The position numbers and the translations under genes are program-made. Shown here piece by piece: positions 1 to 11,331 of a stretch of 64,000 nucleotides of DNA. This stretch comes from Evernia prunastri (lineage: Eukaryota; Ascomycota; Lecanoromycetes; Lecanorales; Parmeliaceae). Every line of letters begins with the position of its first letter. The first letter of the stretch is position 1. The stretch lies in the NCBI GenBank assembly GCA_003184365.1, contig NKYR01000033.1, forward strand, positions 1,728 to 65,727, in the 5' to 3' direction. The notes beneath the pieces were generated by a model. The model searched no databases. It saw nothing but the letters and a program-made list of their open reading frames with translations, and was not told the origin of the DNA.

Positions 1-485
1 GAATGTGTCAATAACCAATAAACCCTCTATGTGCTAGACACATAGCCATAAACACTCCCTATGTGCCTGACACCTAGGGTACGTCCGTAACACTAAGAAG
101 TAGTAACTCTTAGAGTCGTTAGAACAATTTCGTCTAGTGAGCTGAAATGAAAAAGAGTTGAAATTGAAATACTGTTCTTTGAGACCTCCGGACTTAAAGA
201 AATCTTATTCTATACTGCAAAACTACATAGAAACATCAAGAATTCCGGGTCAAAAAACGGGATATAATTCTTTACGAAAGAGGTCCGGCGATTGTAGAGT
301 AGTCTCTTTCAATGATTCAGGATTCAGAGCATTTGATAGATAGATTACATGATCTCGCATAGTCGGCCAATCAGGCAAGACTTCAGGGTAGTATGATATA
401 ATCAATCAATCAATCAATCAATCAACCAACTCTCCGCCCCCCAGCATCACTCATCTTGGACAAACAAACAGACAACCAAAAAAAA
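1..485. other. intergenic, left edge
   Basis: I see no supportable gene. The first 100 bases hold two imperfect copies of a TATGTG...GACAC...TAG motif, one of which is close to a palindrome around position 40. A (TCAA)n microsatellite at about 401-428 lies just upstream of DSC3 and is probably in its 5' leader. Confidence 0.5.
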
Positions 486-1325
486 ATGTCTTCCACCTCC
501 CCACCCCCCTCCATCCCACCCCTCACCCTCATAATCCGCTTCACAACCTCCCTCCCCGACCTCCCCCTCACCATCGCCTCCCCCCGCCTCACCACCCCAC
601 TCAGGCTCAAAACCCTCATCCGGCCACACCTGCCCCCACCCCTCACCGCCTGCCCCCTCCGCCTCATCTACGCCGGCGCGCTCCTCCCCTCCACCACGCC
701 CCTCCAGACCTCGCTCCGGCTCTCCTCGACGGGCAAATCGCCCGCCCAGCTCTACGTCCACTGCTCCGTCTCCTCGGACACGCAGCTGTCGCCCGCGGAG
801 CTCGATGCCGAAGCCACCGCCGCCGCCGCCGCCGCCGCCTCGCTGCGGTCCGATGCCCGTCCGAACAATGTAGCCGACGACGACGGTGCGGACGCGGACG
901 ATCGTGGGTCCGCCAACAGCAGCGTGCTGCCGCCGCCGCCGCCGCAGGGGTTCGACCGCCTGCTGTCCGCCGGCCTCTCGCCGGTCGAGGTGGCGTCGCT
1001 GCGGTCGCAGTTCCTCGCCATCCAGGCGCACACGCACACGCCGGATACGATGCCGTCGGCGGCCGAGATGCGAGCGCTCGAGGAGCGGTGGCTGGATGCG
1101 GGGACGCCTCTGAACGGGGGCGGGGGCGGTGGCGGGATGGACGATGAAGGGGGAGGCGGGCTGGAGGATATGCTGTGGGGGAACGTGATGGGGTTTTTCT
1201 GGGCGGTGGGCGCGATTGTCTGGTTGGTGAGGGAGGAGGGGGTGTGGACGAAGAGACGGCAGGTGGGCGTGGTGACCGGGGTGTTGGTCAATATTGCATT
1301 CTGCATGCTCAGGGTTGGGGTTTGA
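486..1325 (+). CDS. DSC3: Dsc3, DSC E3 ubiquitin ligase complex subunit 3
   Basis: Single-exon gene, 279 aa, starting at the ATG at 486 (residues MSSTSPPPS). Residues about 10-100 read as an N-terminal ubiquitin-like fold (LTLIIRFTTSLPDLPLTI, then LRLIYAGALL). The C-terminal half carries the DUF2407_C pattern (GFDRLLSAGLSPVEVASLR, then a Trp/Phe-rich block GNVMGFFWAVGAIVW) with two hydrophobic segments near the end that should be membrane helices. In the family the protein belongs to the Golgi/endosomal Dsc ubiquitin ligase complex that activates SREBP and takes part in membrane-protein quality control. An Ala run is encoded by a GCC repeat at about 815-840, and a Gly run lies before the helices. 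The long open frame on the opposite strand is a GC-rich shadow. Confidence 0.85.
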   Translation: MSSTSPPPSIPPLTLIIRFTTSLPDLPLTIASPRLTTPLRLKTLIRPHLPPPLTACPLRLIYAGALLPSTTPLQTSLRLSSTGKSPAQLYVHCSVSSDTQLSPAELDAEATAAAAAAASLRSDARPNNVADDDGADADDRGSANSSVLPPPPPQGFDRLLSAGLSPVEVASLRSQFLAIQAHTHTPDTMPSAAEMRALEERWLDAGTPLNGGGGGGGMDDEGGGGLEDMLWGNVMGFFWAVGAIVWLVREEGVWTKRRQVGVVTGVLVNIAFCMLRVGV

Positions 1326-1973
1326 TGATGCGCAGTTTTTATGCATTCTACGTACTAAGGCTTGGGGTTGGACGACTGTACGGAATTGGATGACTTGCAT
1401 TGCATTGGGCGTTGGATACAAGAGGTTCTCTTTGGATACATGATACCCAAGCACTTGTGCTTCGAATATGTTAGCTTTGAATGCCTAGGATGCTTCAATA
1501 TGGCTTCAAGGACGCTGCAATTGAGCGGTTGTTTATCGATCTTATTTCTCGTACTACGAGACAGCCAGCAGCTGATGCTTTCTATAGCTCATGCTCATCT
1601 ATAATGCACGGGCTAGGAAGCTTCCACCCGATATAATCTCACTCCAAGCTCAAACCCAAAAGCAGGACACTTCCTGCAAATTTCGATGATGGTATTGTAC
1701 ACAGCGAAAAGAACGCTCTAATGTAAACCCAAGCGACCAGCCATCGAGGCTTACGAGAAATTAGATTACTGTGTGAGTGCCGTTGTATGTGGTTTCGTTG
1801 CGCTGATGAATGCATGGCCGTGATAATCGTGTCCAAGGACACGGGGCTATTAGGATAGAAAACGCCAACCCCGCTATGCATATGTTGAATGATGGATAAG
1901 GAATTCTACTCGAATCAATCAACAGCAATGCTTGAAGCAGTCTGCTGGAAAAACAAAGGAGTCGCAGTCACGC
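1326..1973. other. intergenic, convergent 3' ends
   Basis: The region lies between the 3' ends of DSC3 (+) and the glucan synthase gene (-). Only short, uncoordinated open frames are present. It presumably holds the two 3' untranslated regions. Confidence 0.5.
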
Positions 1974-4134
1974 TCATGCTTTACAACTGTTCACAAACGA
2001 GTTTTTCGGCCACGGGTGTGACGTTTGATGTCTGATCACCAGCGGGTTAGCAAAGCGCAGCGAACAATATATATTTACATACCATTGAGTCAAATTCGGA
2101 TTCGTGTAAGCGTTCATGTGGTTGGCGATATACTCCGTCGTCTCATAACCATCCGGATCACACGTGACACTCTCCGAGGAAGCATCTTGGTAGATGCGGA
2201 TGTAGTCAAAGCGCATGGTTGCTGGTAGAGTAGCTTCGATGCCCGGAAGATCAACGTTGGAAAATCCGGTGGACATGCCAAAGTTCATGACCACGGACAT
2301 GGGCTCCATTGGTATGACTCGTTGCCCAACGTTGCCATTGGGGCCTATAGCTCGCGCGTCCAAAGTCCACGCCGGAACATCGGCTACAGACCATGTAACC
2401 TGGCCAGTTGCGCCGGGACTGTAGTACAAATTATACGTTGCATAATCCTTGCCGTCGTACCAGTCGTTGTTGAGGTTCGTCACCCCGGACAAGGCCTGTT
2501 GGAATGGAGCTCCCTGATAAGAGTTGAGAAGTGAAATTGAATTATCGTATACCTCGATAAAGTCTGTATCCTTGTCAGCTTCCATGCAAAGGCGAAAAGA
2601 ACAAGACGTCAGAATGAATTGGCGCCATACCGGTATTTGGCTGGTACCAAATGTCAAAGGGAGCAAGTTGGCAACTCTGAGATACCACCCCATTCATGTC
2701 GGTATTACCAGGGCCCAAAGGGGAAACTGTAGCTTCAATCACGTCAAGTTCAGGTGCCGACCGTGATTTGCCTGGCGTTGGGTGGTCTTGTCCCGTGCAT
2801 GTACAAGCCGGCAATCGCATTCCTGGCTGGTAACTGATACCATCATTCGAGCTCTGATTTGCTGTTATACCAGGGTCGCATATATCATCATAGCTGAATG
2901 GCCACATTCCGTCCGTTGTAGCAGCGTAGCCTGGCCTCCCAAGGTTTCCCATGGCCCAGAACCCAGGCCAGAACCCTTGTACTTCTCCTGACCCAGGTAG
3001 AGATATGGAAGCCTCAAGGAGCCCACCAGTGAAGCACATCTGGTTCCACGACTGTAACATCCCCGAACGGTAGTTCAAACCGTGATTCTGGAAAGCATCG
3101 AATTTGAGCTCGAGAACCCCGCCACTGGTTGTGACCGCGTCTGGATCGTACCACTCCAGGTCTTGAGTCACACCATACCACAAGTCCACGGCGGTAAAGA
3201 AAGGGTCATCTCCAGGATAGAAAGTGCGGCCATCTGTATTGAATTCGTCTGAGAAGACCAGTTTCAATGTAGTTCCATCTGCAGCTGTTTTGCTCTTCGC
3301 TGCGCTTGGTGTATCCGGATCTATTAAGCTAGTGCGAATGTTTTTCAACAAAGGTATGTCACCAACATCAATGCAGTCTGGATCCGAGGCGCACTCGTTT
3401 GGTGGAGGTGAGAACCTTTGCACGAACGTTCTACACACCTGTCAGCAAAGGCGCCAAAATGTGTGAGAAATTGATGATCCATACAATATAGGATACCCAA
3501 TGAAGAGCACCAATAGTCCCATGGTCACGAGACCAAGACCTCCAATGTTAGCTGCTCCTCGTTTAGTGAAAATGTTACATTCTCTCGGCTCCTTCTCATT
3601 TGGATCAGGATTATGTAGCCAGTCGTCCTTTTCCACATCTTCCGGGAATAGCAGAAGTCCAGCGGAAGGTAAGATGTTATACTTCTCGGATACTGTTTGC
3701 GTATTGACGTGCTCATCGTCGCTGCTCGCCCTTGATGGAGCTCGTGATGTCGCTCTTGAATCACCAAAAGGGTCCCTTCCATAACCTCTGCCATCCGAGC
3801 TGAAACTGGTTCTTCTTGATATGCCCTCCACCGGCGACCCAGGAACTGATTCTTCGTCTCTGAATCTGTGTGTCCTCGAGCGTGTCGGAGGGATGAGTAG
3901 GGTCTCGGCTGAATCCATGGGACCGCCATTATACATTCGGTTTAGGGTGGGGTTGTTCAGAGGTCTTTGTTGAGGTACTAATGATCGCGCAGACTTCTGC
4001 CTGTTCGGTCCTGTCTCTCGGTTGTTGAGAACATCATTTGCGAGGAGATTGCTTTGCGAGCTGTTGAGGCGCACGTGGGGCGTTTCTCTGTCTATTGGGG
4101 TGCCAGGCGGCGATGTAGATCGACTGTCAGCCAT
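1974..4134 (-). CDS. KRE6: KRE6/SKN1-type beta-1,6-glucan synthesis protein (GH16)
   Basis: About 684 aa from three exons: 4134-3485, 3430-2631 and 2578-1974. The introns are 54 and 52 nt, with phases that fit. A long Ser/Arg/Asn-rich cytoplasmic N terminus (about 190 residues) is followed by one membrane anchor (GLGLVTMGLLVLFIGYPIL) and then a lumenal GH16/SKN1 domain with LKLVFSDEFNTDGRTFYPGD, ELDVIEATVSP and MRFDYIRIYQ. That is the Kre6/Skn1 type II layout; these proteins act in the ER/Golgi in synthesis of cell-wall beta-1,6-glucan. The end reads WPKNSFVNSC, as expected in the family. An apparent 51-nt intron (GTATGT...GCTAAC...CAG, about 2081-2031) precedes it, but removing it makes a TGA, so the frame seems to run through it. 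Confidence 0.9.
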
Positions 4135-5138
4135 TTTACAAGACTGATCGAATCTCGATTAACCAAGGTCGCCTTGTACGATAAGAGTATCTGCGAAAGT
4201 GGAAAGCACCAATGTGGCGAGAAGGTGAAGGCCAGCCTCCCCCCGCCTCGCCGTTATGGTTGGAGAGTAGCTGGATAGGAGTGTAGTAAGATCATAGGTC
4301 TTATTGTTATCGTCCGACGTTCGGCAACTGACGGGATCAATGGGATTGAATGGGTGAGACAGCTGTCAAACGGCTTCAAAGATGCAGATGGAGACTTAAA
4401 CGAAGGTAAAAGGCCAAAGAGCCGACGAGGTAGGATAGAATTAAGGTGAAAGCTGTATGATTTCCGCTGGTGGGTGTAGTGTTTTGGTGGAAAGTGTGCC
4501 AGAACTTAGGAAGTCTGAAAAGGAGTGCCAAGTCTCAGCAAGATTTGCCGTCTTGGCCGGTCAACTATCGAATCTACCCGGGCCTAGTTCGGCAACCGAG
4601 ATACCTTAGTCTTACCTAGTAGTAGCGTAGCCTCATTCCTATTTATAGCACTTTGGGAGCCAGCAAATCAGCATGTTGCCACTAGAAACGGTCCAAGCCT
4701 CTCAAGATTACGTGCGCAATCTGCTACAGTACTAATAACGAGTACTATCGCCCTATACAGCTTACGAAAATCCATCAATCCTAACCACCCTTTCTCCATC
4801 TACCATCTTTACTTGCTGGTCAATCATTGAGCCTAAGGAATACGGTAGAGTCTCTCTCTGTTTCTGGGTACTTTGGTTCGAATTGTATCTGGAAGTAGAA
4901 GAGGTTCGGAACAGTGAAGGAAGCAGTACAAATAGACTGGTGAAGACTGACAAGCCAGACCAACGACGACAAAACAGCCGAGGGATGCCCAAGATTTTCC
5001 CACAATAAATGCTTAATGTTCCCTCTTGTTGAACACCTGCAATTACTACCCGTCATCAGCATCCTCGGGCCTCAATGCAACGAAGGAGGGAATCAACATC
5101 TTTGCGTAGCAAGCCACGACTGACACGACATCTAATCC
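4135..5138. other. intergenic, KRE6 promoter side
   Basis: This holds the upstream region of the glucan synthase gene and the 3' side of the next minus-strand gene. Minus-strand open frames at 4762-5062 are under 85 codons and show no recognisable motif. No gene is supported. Confidence 0.45.
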
Positions 5139-5660
5139 TTAGCTTTCCACTGCCTTAGCCTTCAATCCCACCACCCTTCCCCCCTCTTTGTCGAAGCCAA
5201 CAACATAGTATTCTATTCTTGTTCTGCCATGTTCTACCCGATATATCCTCGCCATGCCATCTCCCGATTGCTCAACTGCTTTTATGACCTTCTGATACTC
5301 TCCCTGTGGATCAAAATCCTTCGTAGTCACGGTCGAGACTTCGGAATCGTGCTCTATGAGTTCCCCAAACTCGTCTTCAAGGCAGTCATAGTTAGCACAC
5401 ATTCACCTCTCTCGGGGCTTAAAAACCGTTTTCTGTTGCATACTTTCTGATGGCATATTTTTCCCACTCCATTTCAAGCTCACAGGCTCAAAGGGTTCGT
5501 CAGATTCAGACGTGTAGTATTGATCCACCTTCTGCAACGTGACCGGCACATCGGTGTCAACCGCCTTTGTAGCTGCCGATTTGGATTTCGTAGAGGCTTT
5601 GCTCGCACCAGTGTCTTGGTTGGCTTGGTCAAGGAACGAAGAGTAGGCGTCGTCGGACAT
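5139..5660 (-). CDS. small NuiA-like (nuclease A inhibitor-like) protein
   Basis: 150 aa from two exons, 5660-5444 and 5374-5139, with a 69-nt intron (GTATGC donor, GCTAAC branch, GAAG acceptor) whose phases match. The start is the ATG of MSDDAYSSF. After a Lys/Ser/Ala-rich N terminus comes YYTSESDEPFEPVSLKW, which resembles the SESD.PFEP signature of the NuiA (PF07924) fold; GEYQKVIKAVEQS and RIYRVEHGRTRIEYYVVGF follow. Members outside bacteria are mostly uncharacterised. The nuclease-inhibitor role is only a family name here, and no nuclease partner is nearby. The coding call is firm and the family call is moderate. Confidence 0.7.
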
Positions 5661-6201
5661 GGTTCTCGGTAGATGTCGGGTGCCAATAGCCCGTTGCGGC
5701 TTGCAATGAGTGGGCTTGCAGAACAACTGGAGACTTGTGAATGGGACACTGCTGGTAATTTCTTGTTGATAGCCAACCAGTTCTAGACGTGCTGTGATAT
5801 GACGCAGAGAAGCGCGGTTACCCTTAAGGCGCTTAAAGAGGCTTCGAGAACAGGCGTCGGCAGCTCTTCGAGTTAGTGAAGATACTAGCATTCAAAAGCA
5901 CCCTTTACTCATGTCGTAATAGGGAGCTTGGAAGCGAATGACATGTTCTGTATTCCGGCCTGAGCCTCTGAGTCTGAGGGCTAAAATGGGCGGGTCATCT
6001 TATCGATTAGGGTTTGGCACAAGAGGACACAGAAACACGTGACAACAATCCCAGAGGGCATGGAGGTGATGATTGGTTCTACTTTTGGTAGTGCATTTCA
6101 TTGACTGACTCGCTAAAGACTGATACTTTCCTTTCCTTCTCAGCAATGCATGGGTAATCTCCCTCGACAATAGCTTGGATATGAAGCGAACACAGAGAAG
6201 G
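5661..6201. other. intergenic between NuiA-like gene and RPL3
   Basis: Promoter side of the NuiA-like gene and 3' flank of RPL3. No further coding unit is supported. Confidence 0.45.
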
Positions 6202-7535
6202 CTAAGCAGCAAGAATCATGTCCTTCTTCATCTTCCCCAGATAGACCTTCTTCTCTGCTGGAGTCTGGTATGCTCCATGTCCGAACTTGGAAGACGTGTC
6301 GATCCATTTGAGGTCTACCTTCTCAAGCGCTTTTCGACTCGTATGGACGAACATCGATTTGCGTAGCGTGATGACTCGCTTCTTGACGCCGGGAATTGCA
6401 CCCTTGAGGATGATGAAGTCATTCTTGACCTCGCCATATCTTACGAAACCACCCATACTAGAAGTTGGTTAGTTAGAGCATATAGTAGTAGCAGAGGTTG
6501 GTTGACTCACGGAGTGATCTGCTTCTTTGAAACGTCGAACTCGGTCGAGGCATTGTCAGCTGCTTCTCCAGAGCCAATGCGGTAGACTTTGTGATTAACG
6601 GAAGTACGATGGTGATATCCATTCTGACCAGCACGGGCAACAGTCCATTGCACGTGCGAAGGATGCCACGCTCCGATACAAGCAACCTTGCGCAGACCCT
6701 TGTGCGTCTTTCTCGGAAGCTTTTTGGTACCCCATCTCGCAGTGACACCTGTGAAGCCATGTCCTTTTGTAACAGCAATGGCATCGATCATCTCGTCCTG
6801 CTCAAAGATCGAGTTGATCTCCACTGGCTTCTCGAATAAACCCTTGCCGAAGTCCACCTTTTCAGGCCCGCTGCCACCATTAACCTGGATCTCCATCAAG
6901 TGTGCCTTCTTCTGCTTGAGAGGTGTCTTGCCGATCTGAGTATGCGCGAGAACGCGGACAACGGTACAATACTTCTTGATGCGCTCGAGTTCGCGGTTGA
7001 TGGGCTGGCCGGAGTTTTCTGCGTGCTTCTTGGCGTATTTGGTGAAGGCCTTCTTCTTCGACTTGTACCAGTTCTTGTAAAAGCGTCGCTTGACTTCGTC
7101 GCTCAGATGCTCAGCCCAAACCGTGGTAAGAGAGCGAAGGCCACGAGGGGTTTCGATGTAACCGACGATACCGACGACCATCATCTGAACACCTCCTTTA
7201 GCTCATGTAGTGACGGAGACAAGGTAGACCTACGGGAGGTGTCTCAATGACAGTGACGGCTTCAACGACCTCCTTCTTGTGCATCTTCGCACCTGGACGA
7301 TCAAGGTCTCGGACGATTGTAGTCATACCAGCTTTGTATCCCATAGCGGCAGTCAAATGGACTGGCTCCTTGGGGTTGTCCTTGGGGAAGCTCTTGACCT
7401 GGACATCATATCAGCAAAGATTGACGCGACACATGGACCCATTGGATTTACCTTGCCGCGGTGTCTGCTTGCACGCTTCCTCGGCAGAAAGGCCAAGGAG
7501 CCATGACGGGGGGCCTCAAACTTCCTATGAGACAT
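6202..7535 (-). CDS. RPL3: 60S ribosomal protein uL3
   Basis: 392 aa from four exons: 7535-7452, 7398-7234, 7184-6511 and 6457-6202. All boundaries are GT-AG and all phases join. The N terminus MSHRKFEAPRHGSLAFLPRK, the GMTTIVRDLDRPG segment, the EINSIFEQDEMIDAIAVTKG block and the loop WHPSHVQWTVARAGQNGYHH are diagnostic of eukaryotic uL3. The His in AWHPSHV lies in the tip that reaches the peptidyl-transferase centre and is methylated in yeast. The length matches the family (about 387-403 aa). Several small introns near the 5' end are usual for fungal ribosomal-protein genes. Confidence 0.97.
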
Positions 7536-8937
7536 CGTGAATACCTTGAAGATGCCTGCAGTTGTGCCGTCACGAAATGCGGAAGTGGAATGTGTTCAAG
7601 AACCGCGCATAATTTTTGGTGCGCCCTTTCGCTTAGTTCCCACCCTACCATAGGGCTGATCTTAAAATCTTTCCTCATACTTTCTTCTCTACCTCGTCGA
7701 GCTCGTCTACTGAGCAAACAATAGAGTAAGAATTCTATCAGGCTGATTAACAATCTTCTTTGCCATGCCACTGATCTCATATCTTTAAGGGACGTGGATC
7801 GCAAAGGCTATCACCTCCTCTGGCAGCTCGCCTGTCCTTTCTCTTTCTTCCTCCAGCGTCCGTTTTGGCTCCGGCAAATGTATTGGTACTATGAGCAGCC
7901 AGTCGATCGGCGTTACATGGCGACCCTTCCTTATATCGTGTCTTGATCGCAATGGTTCAGTCGATGGAGCTGCCTGACGAGGCTTACGATTATCCGCGCG
8001 AGATCGCAAGCGGATACTAATTATATTGGCCCCGATCAAAAGACATTTTCTCCTGGGATTGGATTGATTAATCAACGGCTCTTACATTGGAATGCGAGGA
8101 TTCAGGCTTTGTCCTACAGAGGCATTGAATTGGGACACGCGAGAAAAGCTTTGGTGCCCAGGTTGGTCAAATGCGTATTGTGTCTTGGTTCTTTAACAAG
8201 TAATACACCTGGTCATGAAGTCTTGCGGGACACCATGAGGCTGCAATATTTCGGAACACACCAGTCATTGAGTAGCTAGAAGAAACCAATGCGGCATGAA
8301 TCTTGTGATATCTCAACATCGGCAGTGAACTTAAGTAATCCTTGAGCATCCACGGCGCACATCTTTGGTTTTGAAATTGGACTTCGATGATTTTCCCCAA
8401 CCTCATACATCCAGCCCTGTTACTGTATTCATACAGTCAGCCGCACAGCTTGTCAGCTTCTTGTCTGTGGTTAACTGTTGTCTGTCTTCATCTGCGGCTC
8501 GATTGGCACAAATCTGTTACCCTGAACCGCAAAGCCTTTGTGCACCAACCAGGCTGTAAGGCTAAGGTAAGCATGGGCTTCCGCATCTTTCCATGCCCAA
8601 AATGCCAATAATGATGCATGTTGATAGCTTGCGCAGGTTCAAATGTTCAGTCAAATTTGCGGAATGCGCTTAGCACCTGTTTACGGACTATGATTGCAAA
8701 GGGCAAGACGAGAGGCAATGTACAGAGGTCAGTCTTCTCCAGCTTGGCAGTTTGAAGGGAAGTATTAACCACTAATCGCCCAGCCTATGCTATAATCGAA
8801 AACTGCGACTGCTTGCTCGTTGCAACAAGCGTCATGGCAGACGATGTGGACCTGTCATTGTTGGCTGTGTAGTAGCAAATGCTATCGATGCTCTCGCCTG
8901 GTGCCAGACTGGGACTAAGGTACACAACAATGACAGA
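7536..8937. other. intergenic, RPL3 promoter and unassigned sequence
   Basis: The bases next to 7535 are the RPL3 promoter. A minus-strand open frame of 96 codons (8075-7785) ending FAIHVP has an acidic C terminus but no recognisable motif. Plus-strand frames at 8064-8611 look random. No gene is called. Confidence 0.4.
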
Positions 8938-9400
8938 TTACCCCAACATTTTAGCCACGACAACGAGCTCTTCGAAGTCAGCATCGTCAATTTTTCTGGC
9001 TGTGACCTCCAGCGCTGAGGACTCCTCCGCGACCAGCCCTGGCTCATTGACTCGGCTGCCAACCCGGCCGCCAAAAAAGCCTTTTCAGCGCGTTGATGAA
9101 CAATACTGCGGCAGATGTTTCCGCTCCCGCTACCACGTTCCCACCCGTTTCGAGGACAACTTTCTCGACGGCGATCAATGCAACTTCGCCGCCGGCACGC
9201 TTCGACACTGTGGCGTTTGCGGCAGCAATATGCGGGATTGCATCACCCAGATCAGTTGCATCAATCAATTCTTCAGCATCAAGCAGTTCCTCAGAAGTCG
9301 CCGCTGCTGCCGCCGCCGCCTTACCCAGCAGAACCCCGAGCCCACCCCTTACTACTGCCGCCTCGCGTACATCTGCTGCTCAAATTGTCTCCTTAGGCTT
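8938..9400 (-). pseudogene. possible minus-strand gene with a frameshift, unknown family
   Basis: On the minus strand a well-composed frame runs from about 9395 to about 9080: an Ala-rich stretch, then ELLDAEELIDATDLGD, then GGEVALIAVEKVVLETGGN. It ends soon after in a TGA. The next frame is open from the same point (GFFGGRVGSRVNEPG ... KIDDADFEELVVVAKMLG) to a TAA at 8940-8938. The switch lies in an A/T homopolymer near 9080. Codon choice and amino-acid balance favour the minus strand; the Ser/Thr-rich plus-strand frames are what the reverse of such coding looks like. I do not recognise the family or the true start. An intron or a sequencing indel are alternatives. Confidence 0.35.
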
Positions 9401-9893
9401 GCACGCTGCTGTATGTCCCTTTAGTCCCTTGCCATGTTTAACAGACAGATGCTGACTGATAGACCGCATAGTCTGGTTCCCCTGGAAATCGGCAAGGTTG
9501 GGGGGCCTACGATACATTCGTGCACTTGTTATGATGGGGACAGCCCCTCGGCTACCGTATCTGGCATTGTATATGCGTGTCCAGCACAGGTGACTGCTAT
9601 GTGAGATGTACTATGAAGGGGCCAATTTTAGAGTGAGGACGTGCTTCGCGTCTGCAAGGCCGCAGTTTGAGATTGTCTATGATCCAGGCCAGGTGTGAAC
9701 GACACAAATGTGATGTTGAGGCTCTTTGGCATCGTTTGCTCCCACCCTGTCGCCCAATCCCTATTCTTCGATTGTAAGCCTTGCTGCAAACGCTCTTAAG
9801 TTAATTTATCTTCGCCGTTGCACCCCAAACCGTGAGCCACGACATATCTTTGCTTTGTAGGGCCTAATAGTTGCCGCAGCTACCTGAAGGGGT
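9401..9893. other. intergenic, nothing supported
   Basis: No open frame of note. This is the 3' flank of the translin gene. Confidence 0.5.
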
Positions 9894-11043
9894 TCAGGCT
9901 TCCGTTGTCCCACGTGGCAAAAGGTTTCGCAGGGAGAGATCGTAAACAACGTCTTCGATCTTTTTCACCTAGATCGCAAAGCTTAGGCCCTCTTCGTCTC
10001 AAGTTACAACTGTGCTCACATTGTATTTGATACTATCGCTTCGCCTCCGCAAGCTGTCATTTTTCAGGTTCAGGATTTGGAAGCCAGCGTGGAGATCCTT
10101 GACAAATCTACTGATCTCTAGCGGCCGGTGGTAGTCACCAAGCGTCACCGAATTAACAGCTAAGCGTGCCAGCTCTTCGATGAGACTTATAAGAGAATGA
10201 AGGTATTCTTCGATTGTCATGTGGAAGACGTCTGAGCACATGTCAAATTCAGCATTGCTTCTTCAAGCCGACCATCAAGGACATGGTCTGAGTATCGACA
10301 GGAGATCCTAGCCCATCGACTTTATTCCACAGCTGAGCATTTAATATAAGCATGAGTAAATTGTTGCAAAACGTACGAACCTTGCGTTTTAAGGCTGACC
10401 GGCACTGGGCTTGCGTTAGTGGAATCCGATTCTTTGCATGATTGCCGCCTTCCTTACCGTAGAGTAGCTTGCCCACCTCCTCAATGGCGAAAAGCTCTCC
10501 TTTTTGTCCATTGTAGTCCGACGTATAGCTGCGAAGCCAACCCCAAAAGACGATAGCGAAACTCTGTTCCGCGTCAGTGCAAGGTTCGAAAGCTGTCTTG
10601 CTGGCTTGCATGCCGCATTCTGCATTTCCTTTGACCACATGGTGTTATATTTGTAGTATGGATGCTTGGATGCTACTTCATTAAGCTTGCCAACGGCTTC
10701 GACTTGTTTGCTTATAGATTCCCATGCCTCGGAGAGAGTGTGCCCAACTGCTCAATTAGATTAGCCGTGGACCACGCGGGGTGATGGATGGTCAAAGCTG
10801 ACGATCTGCCTGAGGTATGGAGTGGGCTCGTGAGAGGATTGACATTGTAGTCCTATCTATTGGAAGTTCAGTAGGCTTTAGAAGGCGGAAAGTTGGATAT
10901 GGGTAAATCCCCTGCCGTTCCATAACCTGTACAATATTGCGGATTTCCTCACGGACCTGAGCATCCTCGTCAAGCTTCGTTTGGAGGTGCTCGAAAATAG
11001 CCGGGCTGAAAATGCCCTTCGGCAGAGAGTCTGAGCTTGCCAT
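9894..11043 (-). CDS. TSN: translin
   Basis: Six exons by phase: 11043-10803, 10747-10614, 10563-10458, 10409-10377, 10231-10020 and 9968-9894, about 266 aa. Translin motifs appear in order: VREEIRNIVQVMERQ, TTMSILSRAHS, EVASKHPYYKYNTMWSKEMQ, SFAIVFWGWL, then the strongly conserved FHMTIEEYLHSLISLIEELA, RLAVNSVTLGDYHRPLEISR and LKNDSLRRRSDSIKYN, ending with VKKIEDVVYDLSLRN from the last exon. Translin binds RNA and single-stranded DNA and forms the C3PO endoribonuclease with TRAX. Two oddities stand out. The intron 10613-10564 has a GC donor (GCATGC). About 19 codons (GIYPYPTFRLL...) look like an unspliced intron with a good branch and acceptor but no GT donor. The 10376-10232 intron is the least certain. 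Confidence 0.85.
10564..10613 (-). other. GC-AG intron in translin
   Basis: A 50-nt intron with donor GCATGC and acceptor AACAG. It joins MWSKEMQNA to SFAIVFWGWL in phase 0, which restores the expected translin block. No GT donor is available in the interval. Confidence 0.7.
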
Positions 11044-11331
11044 GAAGATGGTCAAAAAAGCTGAGAACTGCTGGCTAGCTACAAGTGCGGACCATCCTTC
11101 GAAGGTAGGGCTGTAGGAGAGCAAAGGATCAAGTTGTGATGTAGAATTTTTAATAGTTGTAGGATTGGAGATGTTTTTCAGCGGACCTCACGAATACACT
11201 TAGGGCTGCAGGGGTTAGCTACAGCGCTAAGGTAGTGCCAATCATAAGCGAACACACAGAGATTTCTTTGTTTCCCTCTATCCCCATCAACAACAATCGG
11301 AGCGCAGGATACACACTTCTTTGCGTTCAGA

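Noticed and set aside
422..1454. Long minus-strand open frames (up to 335 codons) opposite DSC3
   Set aside because: They are Arg/Gly/Pro-rich shadows of a very GC-rich plus-strand gene whose protein matches Dsc3.
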